A DNA stretch of 64,000 bases from Enterobacter dykesii (GCF_008364625.2 NZ_CP126604.1:4278001-4342000); one strand, 5' to 3'; counted from the first letter of the stretch, positions 35,417 through 49,966 are shown. The notes: a model not told the origin generated them from the sequence alone. Numbers and translations: made by a program.

Positions 35417-37606
35417 ATGCTCTACAAAGGCGACACCCTGTACCTCAACTGGCTGGAAGATGGCATTGCCGAACTGGTGTTCGATGCCCCCGGCTCAGTG
35501 AACAAGCTTGATACCGCGACGGTGGCCAGTCTTGGCCAGGCGCTGGATGTTCTTGAAAAACAACCTGAATTAAAAGGGCTGCTGCTGCGTTCGAACAAAG
35601 CGGCCTTTATCGTCGGTGCCGATATCACCGAGTTTCTTTCGCTGTTCCTGGTCCCGGAAGAACAGCTGAGCCAGTGGCTGCACTTTGCCAACAGCGTCTT
35701 TAATCGTCTGGAAGATCTGCCTGTCCCGACCATTTCCGCCGTTAACGGCTACGCGCTGGGCGGCGGCTGCGAATGCGTACTCGCGACCGACTACCGTCTG
35801 GCGACACCGGACCTGCGCATCGGCCTGCCGGAAACCAGGCTGGGCATCATGCCGGGCTTTGGCGGCTCCGTCCGTATGCCGCGCATGCTCGGTGCCGACA
35901 GCGCGCTGGAAATCATTGCGGCAGGTAAAGATGTTGGTGCAGAACAGGCTCAGAAAATCGGCCTGGTCGACGGCGTCGTGAAGCCTGAGAAACTGGTTGA
36001 AGGCGCACTCGCCATTCTGCGTCAGGCCATTAACGGCGATCTCGACTGGAAAGCCAAACGCCAGCCGAAGCTGGAGCCGTTAAAACTCAGCAAGATTGAA
36101 GCCACCATGAGCTTCACCATCGCCAAAGGCATGGTGATGCAGACGGCGGGTAAACACTACCCGGCGCCGATCACGGCGGTGAAAACCATTGAAGCGGCTG
36201 CTCGTCTCGGACGCGATGAAGCGCTGAAGCTCGAAAATCAAAGCTTTGTCCCGCTGGCGCACACCAATGAAGCTCGCGCGCTGGTCGGTATCTTCCTCAA
36301 CGATCAGTTTGTGAAGGGTAAAGCCAAGCAGCTGACCAAAAACGTTGAGACGCCAAAACATGCGGCGGTACTCGGCGCGGGCATTATGGGTGGCGGCATC
36401 GCTTACCAGTCGGCCTGGAAAGGCGTGCCGGTAGTGATGAAAGACATCAGCGAGAAATCCCTGACGCTGGGCATGACCGAAGCGGCCAAGCTGCTGAATA
36501 AACAGCTGGAGCGCGGAAAAATTGACGGGCTGAAGCTTGCAGGTGTGATCTCCACCATTCAGCCCGTGCTGGAATACAGCGGTTTCGACCGTGTGGACGT
36601 AGTAGTCGAAGCCGTCGTCGAGAACCCGAAAGTCAAAAAAGCGGTGCTGGCAGAAACGGAAGATAAAGTTCGTCCTGAGACCGTGCTGGCCTCTAACACC
36701 TCCACCATTCCAATCAGCGAACTGGCGAGCGTGCTGAAGCGTCCGGAAAACTTCTGCGGGATGCACTTCTTCAACCCGGTACACCGTATGCCGCTGGTCG
36801 AAGTGATCCGCGGGGAAAAAACCTCTGACGAAACCATCGCTAAAGTGGTGGCATGGGCGAGCAAGATGGGCAAAACGCCGATCGTTGTTAACGACTGCCC
36901 GGGCTTCTTCGTCAACCGCGTGCTGTTCCCTTACTTCGCCGGCTTCAGCCAGCTGCTGCGCGACGGTGCGGACTTCCGCAAAATCGACAAAGTAATGGAG
37001 AAACAGTTCGGCTGGCCGATGGGCCCGGCGTATCTGCTGGATGTGGTCGGCATTGATACCGCCCACCATGCTCAGGCGGTGATGGCGGCAGGCTTCCCGC
37101 AGCGTATGCAGAAAGATTATCGCGACGCCATTGACGCTTTGTTCGATGCTAACCGCTTCGGCCAGAAAAACGGCCTGGGCTTCTGGCGCTATAAAGAAGA
37201 CAGCAAAGGCAAACCGAAGAAAGAAGAAGATGCCGCGGTGGATGGCCTGCTGGCCGACGTCAGCCAGCCAAAACGTGACTTCACCGACGATGAAATCATC
37301 GCCCGCATGATGATCCCGATGATCAACGAAGTGGTGCGTTGCCTTGAAGAAGGCATCATCGCCAGCCCGGCAGAGGCCGACATGGCGCTGGTGTACGGCC
37401 TGGGCTTCCCTCCGTTCCACGGCGGCGCGTTCCGCTGGCTGGACACGCTCGGCAGCGCCCGCTATCTCGATATGGCTCAGCAGTATCAGCACCTCGGCCC
37501 GCTTTATGAGGTGCCGGAAGGGCTGCGTAACAAAGCGCGCCATAACGAACCCTACTATCCAGCAGTTGAGCCAGCCCGTCCGGTTGGCGAGCTGAAAACG
37601 GCTTAA
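35417..37606 (+). CDS. fadB: Fatty acid oxidation complex alpha subunit FadB
   Basis: 729 residues. The N-terminal crotonase domain (1-190) carries enoyl-CoA hydratase and isomerase activity, with E119 in GGGCECV and E139 in LPETRLG. The 3-hydroxyacyl-CoA dehydrogenase part starts at the Rossmann motif [15 protein letters not shown] near residue 316 and continues with the [15 protein letters not shown] active-site stretch. With FadA it forms the alpha2-beta2 aerobic beta-oxidation complex. The ATG at 35417 has CAGGAG upstream and matches the E. coli [10 protein letters not shown] start; a frame extension to 35381 runs back into the operator. It is followed by fadA after 9 bp. Confidence 0.98.
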   Translation: MLYKGDTLYLNWLEDGIAELVFDAPGSVNKLDTATVASLGQALDVLEKQPELKGLLLRSNKAAFIVGADITEFLSLFLVPEEQLSQWLHFANSVFNRLEDLPVPTISAVNGYALGGGCECVLATDYRLATPDLRIGLPETRLGIMPGFGGSVRMPRMLGADSALEIIAAGKDVGAEQAQKIGLVDGVVKPEKLVEGALAILRQAINGDLDWKAKRQPKLEPLKLSKIEATMSFTIAKGMVMQTAGKHYPAPITAVKTIEAAARLGRDEALKLENQSFVPLAHTNEARALVGIFLNDQFVKGKAKQLTKNVETPKHAAVLGAGIMGGGIAYQSAWKGVPVVMKDISEKSLTLGMTEAAKLLNKQLERGKIDGLKLAGVISTIQPVLEYSGFDRVDVVVEAVVENPKVKKAVLAETEDKVRPETVLASNTSTIPISELASVLKRPENFCGMHFFNPVHRMPLVEVIRGEKTSDETIAKVVAWASKMGKTPIVVNDCPGFFVNRVLFPYFAGFSQLLRDGADFRKIDKVMEKQFGWPMGPAYLLDVVGIDTAHHAQAVMAAGFPQRMQKDYRDAIDALFDANRFGQKNGLGFWRYKEDSKGKPKKEEDAAVDGLLADVSQPKRDFTDDEIIARMMIPMINEVVRCLEEGIIASPAEADMALVYGLGFPPFHGGAFRWLDTLGSARYLDMAQQYQHLGPLYEVPEGLRNKARHNEPYYPAVEPARPVGELKTA

Positions 37607-38779
<1,173 letters not shown>

Positions 38780-38799
38780 ATCAGGAAAAGTATCTCAAA

Positions 38800-38849
38800 G
38801 CCAATGACGTCAGAACGAACGCAGCCAACGCAGTTATGGCGTCATTGGC
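38800..38849. repeat. Inverted repeat in the fadA 3' untranslated region
   Basis: GCCAATGACG at 38800-38809 and its exact complement CGTCATTGGC at 38840-38849 flank a 30-base loop, upstream of the terminator. It would fold into a hairpin in the fadBA mRNA, or could be a protein site. No match to a named element is recognised. Confidence 0.6.
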
Positions 38850-38877
38850 GAAGAGAAAGAGTTTAGTTGCCGTTCTT

Positions 38878-38902
38878 CCCGCCTGTCAGGGGCGGGTTTT
38901 TT
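38878..38902 (+). terminator. Intrinsic terminator of fadBA
   Basis: CCCGCC, 7-base loop, GGCGGG followed by TTTTTT. It is placed just before the convergent fre stop. Confidence 0.9.
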
Positions 38903-38904
38903 AT

Positions 38905-39606
38905 TTAGATAAACGCAAAAGCATCGCCGAACAGGCGGTCTTCACGCGCGTCACGTTCGTTACAGAACAGGTCGCGGGCAATTTTCGCCATCTCGAAACG
39001 GCCAGCGATATAGATATCGTGCCCTGCCAGCGTGCCATGATCCTGCAGCACCGCCGTCAGCACCGTCCCGCTACGACCACGCCAGCCCTCTTCCGGCTGC
39101 TCAACCACCGGCTCAATGCGCAGGTTAGGATGGGTTACGCTCAGCGCTTCCAGTTCAGACAGGTCGTACAGATGTTTCTCTTCGCGGCCACCCCAGTAGA
39201 TCGTGATATCACGGTCCGGGTTACGCGCCAGGGCGGTCAACAGAATAGAGCGCACATAAGAGAAGCCCGTACCGCCAGCGATCAGGATCAGCGGACGGTC
39301 TTCGTCATCGCGCAGCCACGCATCGCCGTGCGGAATATCCACCACGATTTCACGTTCCTTCAGGATCCGATCCATCACCGCCATCGCATACAGGTTAAGC
39401 TCTGACGCACCAATATGAAGCTCAATAAATTCCTGCTCCGCTGGCGTGGAGGCCATGGAGAAAGGACGCTTATCACGCTCATCCATCACGACCATCAGGT
39501 ACTGACCCGCGCGGAAAGAGAATGGCGCTTCTGGCACTAAACGGACGCGATATACGGTGTCGGTGATGGCATCTACCGAGGTCACTTTACAGCTTAAGGT
39601 TGTCAT
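38905..39606 (-). CDS. fre: NAD(P)H-flavin reductase Fre
   Basis: 233 residues of the ferredoxin-NADP reductase superfamily without a bound flavin. It reduces free FMN, FAD or riboflavin, supplying electrons to ribonucleotide reductase activation, ferric iron release and other acceptors. RPFSMAST is the flavin-binding RxxS motif (about residue 46), and [13 protein letters not shown] is the nucleotide-binding glycine loop. It lies 42 bp downstream of ubiD on the same strand, as in E. coli. Confidence 0.96.
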   Translation of the reverse strand: MTTLSCKVTSVDAITDTVYRVRLVPEAPFSFRAGQYLMVVMDERDKRPFSMASTPAEQEFIELHIGASELNLYAMAVMDRILKEREIVVDIPHGDAWLRDDEDRPLILIAGGTGFSYVRSILLTALARNPDRDITIYWGGREEKHLYDLSELEALSVTHPNLRIEPVVEQPEEGWRGRSGTVLTAVLQDHGTLAGHDIYIAGRFEMAKIARDLFCNERDAREDRLFGDAFAFI

Positions 39607-39648
39607 TCGCTCTCTCTGTCGGGAAGTCTATAGGGCTTAACGGTCAGC

Positions 39649-41142
39649 TCAGGGTTTACCGTTATTCATTATGGCCAGCTCGTCCCAGATCGCGTCAATG
39701 CGCGCGGTCACAGCAGGATCTTTTTTGATCGGGCGACCCCATTCACGGTCGGTTTCGCCAGGCCATTTATTTGTGGCATCCAGTCCCATCTTTGAGCCAA
39801 GACCGGAAACCGGCGAGGCAAAATCCAGGTAATCTATCGGCGTGTTTTCGACTAACACCGTATCGCGCGCCGGATCCATTCGCGTGGTGATGGCCCAGAT
39901 TACGTCATTCCAGTCGCGGGCGTTAACGTCATCATCGCAGACAATAACAAATTTGGTATACATAAACTGGCGCAGGAAAGACCATACGCCCATCATCACG
40001 CGTTTAGCATGACCAGGATACTGCTTCTTCATCGTGACCACCGCCATGCGATACGAGCATCCTTCAGGCGGCAGATAAAAATCAACAATTTCCGGGAACT
40101 GCTTTTGCAGGATCGGCACAAACACTTCATTCAGCGCCACGCCCAGCACCGCCGGTTCATCCGGTGGACGTCCGGTATACGTGGAGTGATAAATCGCATC
40201 TTCACGCTGCGTAATATGCGTCACGGTAAACACCGGGAAGTTATCCACTTCGTTGTAATAGCCGGTGTGGTCGCCGTAGGGGCCTTCTGGCGCCATTTCA
40301 CCCTGCTCGAGGTAACCTTCCAGCACAATTTCCGCACTGGCCGGAACTTCGAGATCGTTAGAGATACACTTCACGACTTCGGTTTTCGTTCCGCGCAGCA
40401 GGCCTGCAAATGCATATTCAGAGAGTGTATCCGGCACGGGTGTGACGGCTCCCAGAATGGTGGCCGGATCGGCGCCTAAGGCGACAGACACCGGGAAGCG
40501 TTCCCCCGGATGCGCAGCGCACCACTCCTGGAAATCCAGCGCGCCGCCGCGATGCGACAGCCAGCGCATGATGAGTTTATTCTTGCCAATCAACTGCTGG
40601 CGGTAAATACCGAGGTTTTGCCGCTCTTTGTGCGGGCCGCGCGTAACGGTCAGCCCCCAGGTAATCAGCGGCGCGGCATCTTCAGGCCAGCACTGCATAA
40701 TAGGGATTTTAGTCAGATCTACCGCATCGCCTTCCAGCACTTTCTGCTGACACGCCGCGCCGCGCAGGCGTTTGGTGGGCATATTCAGCACCTGCTTAAA
40801 CTGCGGCAGTTTGTCGAACAGATCGCGAAAGCCCTTCGGTGGCTCCGGCTCTTTCAGAAACGCCAGCAGTTTACCGACTTCACGCAGCGCAGAGACGTCT
40901 TCCTGCCCCATTCCCAGTGCAACACGACGCGGGGTGCCAAACAGGTTGCACAGCACCGGCATGGAGTAACCTTTCGGATTTTCAAACAGTAATGCGGGGC
41001 CACCGGCACGCAGGGTGCGGTCAGCAATTTCTGTCATTTCCAGATAAGGATCGACAGGAAATGTAATACGTTTGAGTTCACCCTGCTTTTCCAGCAGCGT
41101 CAGGAAGTCGCGGAGATCGTGGTATTTCATGCAGTTAATCAT
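39649..41142 (-). CDS. ubiD: 3-octaprenyl-4-hydroxybenzoate decarboxylase UbiD
   Basis: 497 residues, a prenylated-FMN dependent decarboxylase of ubiquinone synthesis that needs the UbiX product as cofactor. Visible conserved stretches are [21 protein letters not shown] (cofactor and metal region) and the catalytic E-R-E set including [14 protein letters not shown]. The ATG at 41142 has AGAGAGG upstream; a second in-frame ATG at 41130 would also be possible. It is divergent from rfaH across 170 bp. Confidence 0.97.
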   Translation of the reverse strand: MINCMKYHDLRDFLTLLEKQGELKRITFPVDPYLEMTEIADRTLRAGGPALLFENPKGYSMPVLCNLFGTPRRVALGMGQEDVSALREVGKLLAFLKEPEPPKGFRDLFDKLPQFKQVLNMPTKRLRGAACQQKVLEGDAVDLTKIPIMQCWPEDAAPLITWGLTVTRGPHKERQNLGIYRQQLIGKNKLIMRWLSHRGGALDFQEWCAAHPGERFPVSVALGADPATILGAVTPVPDTLSEYAFAGLLRGTKTEVVKCISNDLEVPASAEIVLEGYLEQGEMAPEGPYGDHTGYYNEVDNFPVFTVTHITQREDAIYHSTYTGRPPDEPAVLGVALNEVFVPILQKQFPEIVDFYLPPEGCSYRMAVVTMKKQYPGHAKRVMMGVWSFLRQFMYTKFVIVCDDDVNARDWNDVIWAITTRMDPARDTVLVENTPIDYLDFASPVSGLGSKMGLDATNKWPGETDREWGRPIKKDPAVTARIDAIWDELAIMNNGKP

Positions 41143-41312
41143 GGCCTCTCTGTAAGCGCTTCATTATACGGCGTAAGCCTGCTTGATGCTGTAATTTTGT
41201 TAAATAAGCGTGAACTTATGCGTTCTGTTCCATTTTCCCCCATTATAATCAACTTAGCGATCCCGCCAGGGTTTTGATATGCTTGCGCCCCGAACTAAGG
41301 GAAAGAGTGATT

Positions 41313-41801
41313 ATGCAGGCCTGGTATTTACTGTATTGCAAACGCGGGCAACTTCAGCGCGCGCAGGAACATCTTGAACGTCAGTCTGTAAATTGCCTGA
41401 CACCCGTGATCACGCTTGAAAAAATGCAGCGCGGGAAGCGCACAACCGTCAGTGAGCCGTTGTTCCCGAACTACCTCTTCGTGGAGTTCGACCCGGAAGT
41501 CATCCACACCACCACCATCAGCGCAACGCGCGGCGTCAGCCACTTCGTTCGTTTTGGTGCCCACCCGGCAACGGTTCCGTCAACGGTCATTCATCAGCTG
41601 TCGATTTATCAACAGCCTGAAGGGATCACCGACCCCGAAACTCCTTACTCGGGCGATAGCGTCGTCATTACCGAAGGCGCTTTCGAAGGCCTGCAGGCGA
41701 TTTTTGCCGAGCCGGACGGGGAAGCGCGCTCTATGCTGTTGCTCAATCTGCTGAACAAGCAGGTGCTGCAGAGCGTTAAAAACACCGACTTCCGCAAGCT
41801 T
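41313..41801 (+). CDS. rfaH: Transcription antiterminator RfaH (C-terminal stop codon continues to 41804)
   Basis: 162 residues, a NusG paralogue that is recruited to RNA polymerase paused at ops sites and promotes expression of long operons such as LPS core, O-antigen, capsule and conjugation genes. The N-terminal NGN domain ([21 protein letters not shown]) and the fold-switching C-terminal KOW domain ([20 protein letters not shown]) are present. The ATG at 41313 gives the E. coli start ([11 protein letters not shown]); 13 upstream codons in frame have no family match. The stop TAA (41802-41804) overlaps the convergent tatD stop by 3-4 bp. Confidence 0.96.
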
Positions 41802-42583
41802 TAAACGTTTATCCCGAACAGATTACGCACGTTGTCATCCGTCTGCGCCGAAAGCCAGTGCGGATCCTCTCCGCGCCACTTCGCAACGCTCTCCACAATG
41901 TGCCCCAGATACGCGGGCTCATTGCGCCGCGATGCCGGTTTGGGTTTCATATCGCGCGGTAGCAGATAAGGCGCATCGGTTTCAAGAAGCAGCCGGTCAG
42001 CCGGGATTACCGGCAACAGCTCACGAAGTTCAAGCCCGCGGCGCCCATCGCACACCCAGCCGGTAATACCCAGATAAAGCCCTCGCGCCAGGCAATCCAG
42101 CGCTTCCTGCCGTGAACCGGTGAAGCAGTGCAGTACCGCGCCGGGCAGTTTCTCCAGCCACGGATCCAGAAGCGCCAGGAAACGCTCATGCGCGTCGCGG
42201 CAGTGCATAAACACGGGCATTCCAAGCTCTGCCGCCAGCGCAAGCTGGGCAGTAAACGCCTTTTCCTGCTCTTCAGGCGTGGAAAAGTTACGGTTGAAAT
42301 CGAGACCGCATTCGCCGATCGCTACAACGTCTGGCGTCTTCGCCAGCCTGTACAGGGTGTCGCCACTTTCCGCGGTCCACTGGCTGCTGTCGTGAGGATG
42401 CACGCCAGCGGTAGACCAACAGCGATCGTAACGTTGCGCCAGCTGCTGCGCCTGCTCGCTCTCATGCAGGTTGGTGCCCGTCAGCAGCAGTCCTTTCACC
42501 CCGGCGGCAAACGCACGCGCAACCACCTCATCACGATCTTTCGCAAACTGCGAGCTGGTCAGGTTGAGTCCGATATCAAACAT
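41801..42583 (-). CDS. tatD: 3'-5' DNase/RNase TatD
   Basis: 260 residues, a metal-dependent TIM-barrel nuclease linked to DNA repair and RNA quality control rather than to Tat transport. Metal ligands are found in [32 protein letters not shown] and ETDAPYLLP. The ATG at 42583 ([13 protein letters not shown]) aligns with E. coli; an ATG 12 bases upstream is possible. A short hairpin separates it from tatC, so it may be transcribed less than tatABC. It is convergent with rfaH, the two stops overlapping. Confidence 0.96.
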   Translation of the reverse strand: MFDIGLNLTSSQFAKDRDEVVARAFAAGVKGLLLTGTNLHESEQAQQLAQRYDRCWSTAGVHPHDSSQWTAESGDTLYRLAKTPDVVAIGECGLDFNRNFSTPEEQEKAFTAQLALAAELGMPVFMHCRDAHERFLALLDPWLEKLPGAVLHCFTGSRQEALDCLARGLYLGITGWVCDGRRGLELRELLPVIPADRLLLETDAPYLLPRDMKPKPASRRNEPAYLGHIVESVAKWRGEDPHWLSAQTDDNVRNLFGINV

Positions 42584-42602
42584 GCAAATCCCCATATAAC
42601 AA

Positions 42603-42618
42603 CCGCCCTGACGGGCGG
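42603..42618 (-). terminator. Hairpin between tatC and tatD
   Basis: CCGCCC, loop GTCA, GGGCGG on the minus strand followed by the weak U-stretch TTGTTAT. It could attenuate read-through from tatABC into tatD. Confidence 0.55.
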
Positions 42619-42624
42619 CTGGTT

Positions 42625-43395
42625 TTACTCTTCAGTGGTCTTGTCGGACGTATCGTCTTCGTCATCCGCTCGACGTCCTTTACCCACGTAGAAACGCGAG
42701 AAGAAAACGCCGACCTCAAACAGACAGTACATCGGTATGGCCAGCAGCGTCTGCGAGAACACATCCGGCGGTGTCAGCAGCATGCCGACAACAAATGCGC
42801 CCACAAGGATATACGGACGCTTCTTACGCAGGTCATCCGGGGTCGTTACTCCTACCCAGCAGAGCAGCACAATGGCCACCGGCACTTCGAATGCCACGCC
42901 AAACGCCATAAACAGCGCCATCACAAAGCTGAGGTAGCTGGCGATATCCGTCGACACCTGCACCCCTTCCGGCGCGGTATGCGTCAGGAAGCCGAAGGCC
43001 AGCGGGAAGACAACGAAATAGGCAAACGCCATGCCGATATAGAACAGCAGCGAGCTGGACACCAGAAGCGGGATCACCAGCTTGCGTTCATGCTTATATA
43101 GCGCGGGCGCCACAAACGCCCACACCTGGTAAAGAATGACCGGCGCAGAGGCAATCAACGACACCCAGAAGGTCAGCTTGATGGGGGTAAAGAACGGAGA
43201 AGCAACGTCTGTTGCAATCATCGTTGCGCCCAGCGGCATCTGCTTGATCAGCGGCGCAGAGACCACCTGATAGATATCGTTGGCAAAATAGACCAGGCAC
43301 AGGAATATGAGTAAAACCGCAATAATGCAGTTTAACAGGCGCTTACGCAGCTCAATGAGGTGCGTAATCAGCGGTTGAGTATCATCTACTGCCAT
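42625..43395 (-). CDS. tatC: Twin-arginine translocase subunit TatC
   Basis: 256 residues, six transmembrane helices, the receptor for twin-arginine signal peptides in the inner membrane. The N-terminal [13 protein letters not shown] segment and the periplasmic [13 protein letters not shown] loop region are the family's conserved parts. The charged C-terminus ([13 protein letters not shown]) is cytosolic. It follows tatB by 2 bp. Confidence 0.97.
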   Translation of the reverse strand: MAVDDTQPLITHLIELRKRLLNCIIAVLLIFLCLVYFANDIYQVVSAPLIKQMPLGATMIATDVASPFFTPIKLTFWVSLIASAPVILYQVWAFVAPALYKHERKLVIPLLVSSSLLFYIGMAFAYFVVFPLAFGFLTHTAPEGVQVSTDIASYLSFVMALFMAFGVAFEVPVAIVLLCWVGVTTPDDLRKKRPYILVGAFVVGMLLTPPDVFSQTLLAIPMYCLFEVGVFFSRFYVGKGRRADDEDDTSDKTTEE

Positions 43396-43397
43396 GT

Positions 43398-43940
43398 TTA
43401 CGCTTTATCACTCGACGAGGGGGATGATTCGGAAACGGACGCAACGGGCTTCACTTCCGCCGCTTTTGCCACCGGCTCTTCCGGCTGCGCCTGTTTTTTC
43501 AGTTCGGTTTCCTGCGGCGTCTGTTCCGGCGCGGCAGCCTGATGTTCAGCACTGGCAGGCGTAACGCCCTCGCGCTGCTCCTCGCTGCCCTTCACCACCG
43601 GGTTATGAATGGTGTTCGCTTCATCGCTCGCTTTTTCAGGATCGTTAACGCTGTAAGAGCGCTTCATGGATTCCGCCGCTTCGCGCAGCTCATCCATTGA
43701 CGCTTTCAGTTCCGGCGTCAGGTTATCCATGCTCGCCTTCTCGACCTTTTTCAGGCTTTCCTGAAATTCCTGCAGCTTAAGCTCCTGCGCCAGTTCATTC
43801 TGAACGGTAGATGCCAGCGATCTCAGCGCACGAACCCAGCCCGCAACGGTTTTCACTGCCACCGGCAGACGCTGCGGCCCCAGCACAATCAGGCCAATCA
43901 CAAAGACCAGCAGGAGCTCACTAAAACCAATGTCGAACAC
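43398..43940 (-). CDS. tatB: Twin-arginine translocase subunit TatB
   Basis: 180 residues: a short N-terminal membrane helix ([19 protein letters not shown]), the amphipathic helix, then a long acidic and Pro/Ala/Glu-rich tail. It forms the receptor complex with TatC. It is separated by 3 bp from tatA and 2 bp from tatC. Confidence 0.97.
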   Translation of the reverse strand: MFDIGFSELLLVFVIGLIVLGPQRLPVAVKTVAGWVRALRSLASTVQNELAQELKLQEFQESLKKVEKASMDNLTPELKASMDELREAAESMKRSYSVNDPEKASDEANTIHNPVVKGSEEQREGVTPASAEHQAAAPEQTPQETELKKQAQPEEPVAKAAEVKPVASVSESSPSSSDKA

Positions 43941-43943
43941 GAC

Positions 43944-44198
43944 TTACACCTGCTCTTTATCGTGGCGTTTAGCGTCTTCCTTTTTGGCTTCTTCTTGCTT
44001 GTCGGCGATGGATTTAGCAGTAAAGTCAGCGTCCTGGCTGGTTTTATCCTGCTTGCTCTCATCATCGCTCATCGCTTTCTTGAAGCCTTTGATAGACGCG
44101 CCCAGATCGGAACCAATAGAACCGAGCTTTTTGGTGCCAAACAGCAGCACGACGATGACGGCAATGATCAACAATTGCCAGATACTGATACCACCCAT
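43944..44198 (-). CDS. tatA: Twin-arginine translocase subunit TatA
   Basis: 84 residues with one membrane helix ([21 protein letters not shown]), the FGxxKL hinge and an amphipathic helix; it multimerises into the translocation pore. The tail is charged ([12 protein letters not shown]). The start has TGAGGAAC upstream. It lies 76 bp after ubiB and could have its own promoter there. Confidence 0.96.
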   Translation of the reverse strand: MGGISIWQLLIIAVIVVLLFGTKKLGSIGSDLGASIKGFKKAMSDDESKQDKTSQDADFTAKSIADKQEEAKKEDAKRHDKEQV

Positions 44199-44274
44199 AC
44201 ATGTTCCTCAGGGATAGATGATTAATGAGTCAGGTCGCATTATACGTGTGCGACCCGTCGATAGCGACGCACGC

Positions 44275-46517
<2,243 letters not shown>

Positions 46518-46530
46518 GGGACACCTCCAC

Positions 46531-47286
46531 TCAGAATTTGTAACCGCGATGCAGCGCGACGACACCGGCCGTCAGGTTGAAATATTCAACGTTCTCAAAT
46601 TCCGCGTCCTGCATCATGGCTTTTAATGTGTCCTGATCCGGGTGCATACGGATAGATTCCGCCAGATAGCGGTAGCTTTCAGCGTCGTTAGCCACCAGCT
46701 CACCAATTCGCGGCAGCACGTGGAAGGAATAGGCGTCGTAGGCTTTGCTCAGCGGCTCAATGATCGGTTTAGAGAACTCGAGCACCAGCAGACGTCCCCC
46801 CGGCTTCAGCACGCGGTACATGGAGCGCAGCGCTTTTTCTTTATCGGTCACGTTACGCAGACCAAAAGAGATCGTGATGCAGTCAAAGGTGTTATCCGGG
46901 AATGGCAGCGCTTCGGCGTTTGCCTGCACATATTCCACATTCCCCACCACGCCGATGTTACGCAGCTTTTCGCGTCCCATTTTCAGCATGGAGTCATTAA
47001 TATCGGCGAGAACAACGCGACCGGTTTCGCCCACCAGACGGGAGAATTTCGCGGTTAAATCGCCCGTGCCGCCGGCTAAGTCCAGCACCGTTTGTCCACG
47101 ACGTACGCCGCTACAGTCAATGGTGAAGCGCTTCCACAAGCGATGAATGCCGAACGACATCAGGTCATTCATCACATCGTACTTCGCCGCCACGGAATGA
47201 AATACGTGGGCCACCATGTCAGCTTTCTGCGCTTTGGCAACAGTCTGAAAGCCAAAGTGCGTTGTGTCTTGTGAATCGTCAGCCAT
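46531..47286 (-). CDS. ubiE: Ubiquinone/menaquinone C-methyltransferase UbiE
   Basis: 251 residues, same as E. coli. A SAM-dependent class I methyltransferase acting in both ubiquinone and menaquinone pathways. SAM-binding motifs are [15 protein letters not shown] (motif I), [11 protein letters not shown] and [40 protein letters not shown]. It is the first gene of the run ubiE-ubiJ-ubiB followed by tatABC. Confidence 0.98.
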   Translation of the reverse strand: MADDSQDTTHFGFQTVAKAQKADMVAHVFHSVAAKYDVMNDLMSFGIHRLWKRFTIDCSGVRRGQTVLDLAGGTGDLTAKFSRLVGETGRVVLADINDSMLKMGREKLRNIGVVGNVEYVQANAEALPFPDNTFDCITISFGLRNVTDKEKALRSMYRVLKPGGRLLVLEFSKPIIEPLSKAYDAYSFHVLPRIGELVANDAESYRYLAESIRMHPDQDTLKAMMQDAEFENVEYFNLTAGVVALHRGYKF

Positions 47287-47352
47287 CTCAGAGCCTGCTT
47301 ATCAGTAAAATGTTCGTGAAGTGTAACAGATTGGGCGCGTTTGCCCTACGTT

Positions 47353-48810
47353 TCAACCACCGCGAAAGAAACGCGCTGGGGTCTCATCTGGTGATGAATC
47401 CATCGCTAACGTGTTGTCTTCACTGTTTGTATTTTGTTCGTCCGCGCCTTCTCGCAGGCGAAACTCGTCGTCCTGGGCGGTGGCCTGTTCGACCAATTCC
47501 GGATTAATCTCGCGTTTAACCTCAACCCCCAGGCTACGGAATGATTCGGCCTGTGCCAGCAGATTGCCGCGTCCGGAGGCGAGTTTTTTCATCGCCTGGC
47601 GGTAGTTTTCCTGCGCACGATCCAGGCTCTGCCCGACTGAAGACATATCATCCACGAAGAGGCGCATTTTGTCGTACAGCTTGCTGGCACGATCGGCAAT
47701 CTGCTGCGCGTTGCGGCTCTGATGCTCATAGCGCCACAGGTTCGCAATGGTGCGTAACGCCACCAGCAGCGTGGTGGGGCTGACCAGCATAATGTTATTT
47801 TTGAGCGCTTCGGTGATAAGTTCAGGCTGTCTGTCGAGTGCCAGCAGGAACGCGGGTTCTACCGGGATGAACATCAGGACATAGTCCAGCGAGCGCAGAC
47901 CCGGCAACTGCTGGTAGTCTTTTCTGCCGAGCAGGCGAATATGATTACGCACGGAGGCAATGTGCTCCTGCAGCGCAGACTCGCGGGTGTAGTCATCGTC
48001 CGCATTAAAGTAGCGTTCATACGCCACCAGCGTCATTTTGGCGTCAATCACCACATCTTTGCCCTGCGGCAGCCGCACGATCACATCCGGCTGCATGCGT
48101 GAGCGGGCGTCGTTTTCGATACTCACCTGCGTTTCGTATTCGTACCCTTCCCGCAGGCCAGAAGCTTCCAGGACGCGGGTCAGCACCACTTCTCCCCAGT
48201 TGCCCTGGGTTTTGTTATCCCCTTTAAGCGCGCGGGTCAGGTTGACCGCTTCCTGCGCCATCTGGGCATTGAGCTGCTGGAGATTGCGAATCTCATGCGC
48301 CAGGGTGTGACGCTCGCGGGCTTCCTGACCAAAGCTGTCCTGCACCTGACGGCGAAAACCGTCAAGCTGTTCGCGCAGGGGCGTCAGCAGGCTGTTCAGG
48401 CTCTGGCGGTTCTGTTCGTCAACGCGGCGGTTGCTGTGCTCAAAAATTCGGTTGGCGAGGTTCTCAAACTGTTCGCTGAGGCGCTGCTCGCTGTTGATCA
48501 TCTGGCGGATTTTGTCTTCCGCATGCAGCTGGGTGGATTCAAGGCGGGTGGTCACTTCGCGGAGATCGGCTTCCAGTGACGTGTTGATATCACGCAGGTT
48601 GCGCAGCTCGTTATTAAGCAATTCACACTCGTCGCGCCAGTGTTCGCTCAGCGCAAGCTGCTGTTTTGTCGCGCTTAAATCGGCGACCATCTCTTCTCGC
48701 TCGGCCAGCTGGTCGGCCTTCTGCTGCGCATGCTGGTAGCTGGAAATCAGCCAGCCAATCCCTAAGCCCACCAGCGCAATCACCGCGTAAATCAGGATTG
48801 AGATATCCAC
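47353..48810 (-). CDS. rmuC: DNA recombination protein RmuC
   Basis: 485 residues: an N-terminal membrane helix (LIYAVIALVGLGIGWLISSY), a long coiled coil (about 30-190) and a PD-(D/E)XK-type nuclease-like domain (QGNWGEVVLTRVLEASGLREGYEYETQ and DVVIDAKMTLVAYERYF). Mutants in E. coli show altered inversion at short inverted repeats. The acidic C-terminus is slightly longer than in E. coli. It is transcribed toward ubiE, with udp upstream on the same strand but behind a terminator. Confidence 0.95.
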   Translation of the reverse strand: MDISILIYAVIALVGLGIGWLISSYQHAQQKADQLAEREEMVADLSATKQQLALSEHWRDECELLNNELRNLRDINTSLEADLREVTTRLESTQLHAEDKIRQMINSEQRLSEQFENLANRIFEHSNRRVDEQNRQSLNSLLTPLREQLDGFRRQVQDSFGQEARERHTLAHEIRNLQQLNAQMAQEAVNLTRALKGDNKTQGNWGEVVLTRVLEASGLREGYEYETQVSIENDARSRMQPDVIVRLPQGKDVVIDAKMTLVAYERYFNADDDYTRESALQEHIASVRNHIRLLGRKDYQQLPGLRSLDYVLMFIPVEPAFLLALDRQPELITEALKNNIMLVSPTTLLVALRTIANLWRYEHQSRNAQQIADRASKLYDKMRLFVDDMSSVGQSLDRAQENYRQAMKKLASGRGNLLAQAESFRSLGVEVKREINPELVEQATAQDDEFRLREGADEQNTNSEDNTLAMDSSPDETPARFFRGG

Positions 48811-48901
48811 AATGCCCCCTGCATCAACGTATTACCCGCACAAAATAGAATTGTGCTGTATAAACGTCCAGTTTGAAAGGGTTTTCCTGCGAGGCGCTAC
48901 G

Positions 48902-48932
48902 CAAAAAATAAAGGCCGAACGCGTCGGCCTTT
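48902..48932 (-). terminator. Intrinsic terminator of udp
   Basis: AAAGGCCGA, 5-base loop, TCGGCCTTT followed by ATTTTTT on the minus strand, 18 bp after the udp stop. Confidence 0.93.
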
Positions 48933-48949
48933 GATTTCGGAAGAGAGGA

Positions 48950-49711
48950 TTAGATCAGGCGACGCGCTGCTTCCACCACGATTTTCACTGCATGACTTTC
49001 GGTCTGCTTCATGGTTTCGGCGTTCGGGATCTCCTGCTGGGTGCGGTTAACGATCACGCCCGCCACCATACCGGCACGCAGACCCTGGCTTGCACACATG
49101 GTCAGCAGCGTTGCGGATTCCATTTCGTAGTTCATCACGCCCATGGACTGCCACTCTTCCATTGAGCCTTTGAAACGGCTTACCACGCGGCCTGAGAAGG
49201 TGTCGTAACGCTCCTGGCCCGGGTAGAAGGTGTCGGAAGAGGCGGTGACGCCCACGTGGGTAGTTGCGCCTACGGATTTCGCGGCTTCAACCAGCGCGGT
49301 GGTGCATTCGAAATCAGCCACTGCCGGGAATTCCATCGGTGCAAAGTGCAGGCTTGCGCCGTCCAGACGAACGGACGCGGTCGTGACCAGCACGTCACCG
49401 ACGTTGATGTGCGGCTGGATAGCGCCGGTGGTACCGATACGCAGGAAGGTACGGATGCCCAGCTGTGCCAGCTCTTCAACAGCAATAGACGTAGACGGAC
49501 CACCGATACCGGTAGAACACACGATCACCGCTTTGCCATCCAGCTCTGCGCGCCAGGTGGTGAACTCACGATGGGCAGCCAGCTTGACCGGCTTATCCAT
49601 CAGCGCGGCGATCTTTTCCACACGCTCAGGATCGCCAGGGACGATAGCGAGCGTAGCCCCTTGTAAATCGTTTTTGGTGAGGCCGAGATGAAAAACATCA
49701 GACTTAGACAT
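48950..49711 (-). CDS. udp: Uridine phosphorylase
   Basis: 253 residues, a cytosolic NP-I family phosphorylase converting uridine and phosphate to uracil and ribose-1-phosphate. [10 protein letters not shown] (phosphate loop), the CSTGIGGPS glycine loop and [10 protein letters not shown] (ribose-binding Met-Glu) are visible. GAGGAGTCACCT precedes the ATG. It is single-gene, ends in a terminator and has two CRP sites upstream; in E. coli CytR binds between them and represses. Confidence 0.98.
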   Translation of the reverse strand: MSKSDVFHLGLTKNDLQGATLAIVPGDPERVEKIAALMDKPVKLAAHREFTTWRAELDGKAVIVCSTGIGGPSTSIAVEELAQLGIRTFLRIGTTGAIQPHINVGDVLVTTASVRLDGASLHFAPMEFPAVADFECTTALVEAAKSVGATTHVGVTASSDTFYPGQERYDTFSGRVVSRFKGSMEEWQSMGVMNYEMESATLLTMCASQGLRAGMVAGVIVNRTQQEIPNAETMKQTESHAVKIVVEAARRLI

Positions 49712-49783
49712 AGGTGACTCCTCTGTGGGTCGGTTAGTCAGAAGAAGTAAAACGGTACTTTACAGAAGCAGTAAGCATATTTT

Positions 49784-49851
49784 CGTGACACACCTCACCA
49801 TGAATGAAAATGATTACATTGAATTTCCATAAAAAAGTGATTTACATCACA
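49784..49851 (-). promoter_or_regulatory. Twin CRP sites of the udp promoter
   Basis: Two CRP boxes: CGTGA-N6-TCACC centred at 49791.5 and AGTGA-N6-TCACA centred at 49843.5, 52 bp apart. That is the spacing of the E. coli udp CRP1 and CRP2 sites (about -41 and -93), between which CytR binds. A -10-like TAAAGT at 49762-49757 fits a start near 49750. Confidence 0.85.
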
Positions 49852-49966
49852 TTAACAAGTTATATCGCCAGGTGCTGCACAAAAGATAGACCGTTTAAGG
49901 CACTGTGAGTTGTTAACCTGGTGTCTATATTTACCTTTGCGCTAACTCATTGGTACGGAGAATGCC

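Noticed and set aside
36080..37543. 487-residue open frame on the minus strand
   Set aside because: Shadow of fadB; composition rich in H, R and Q as expected for the complement of a GC-rich gene.
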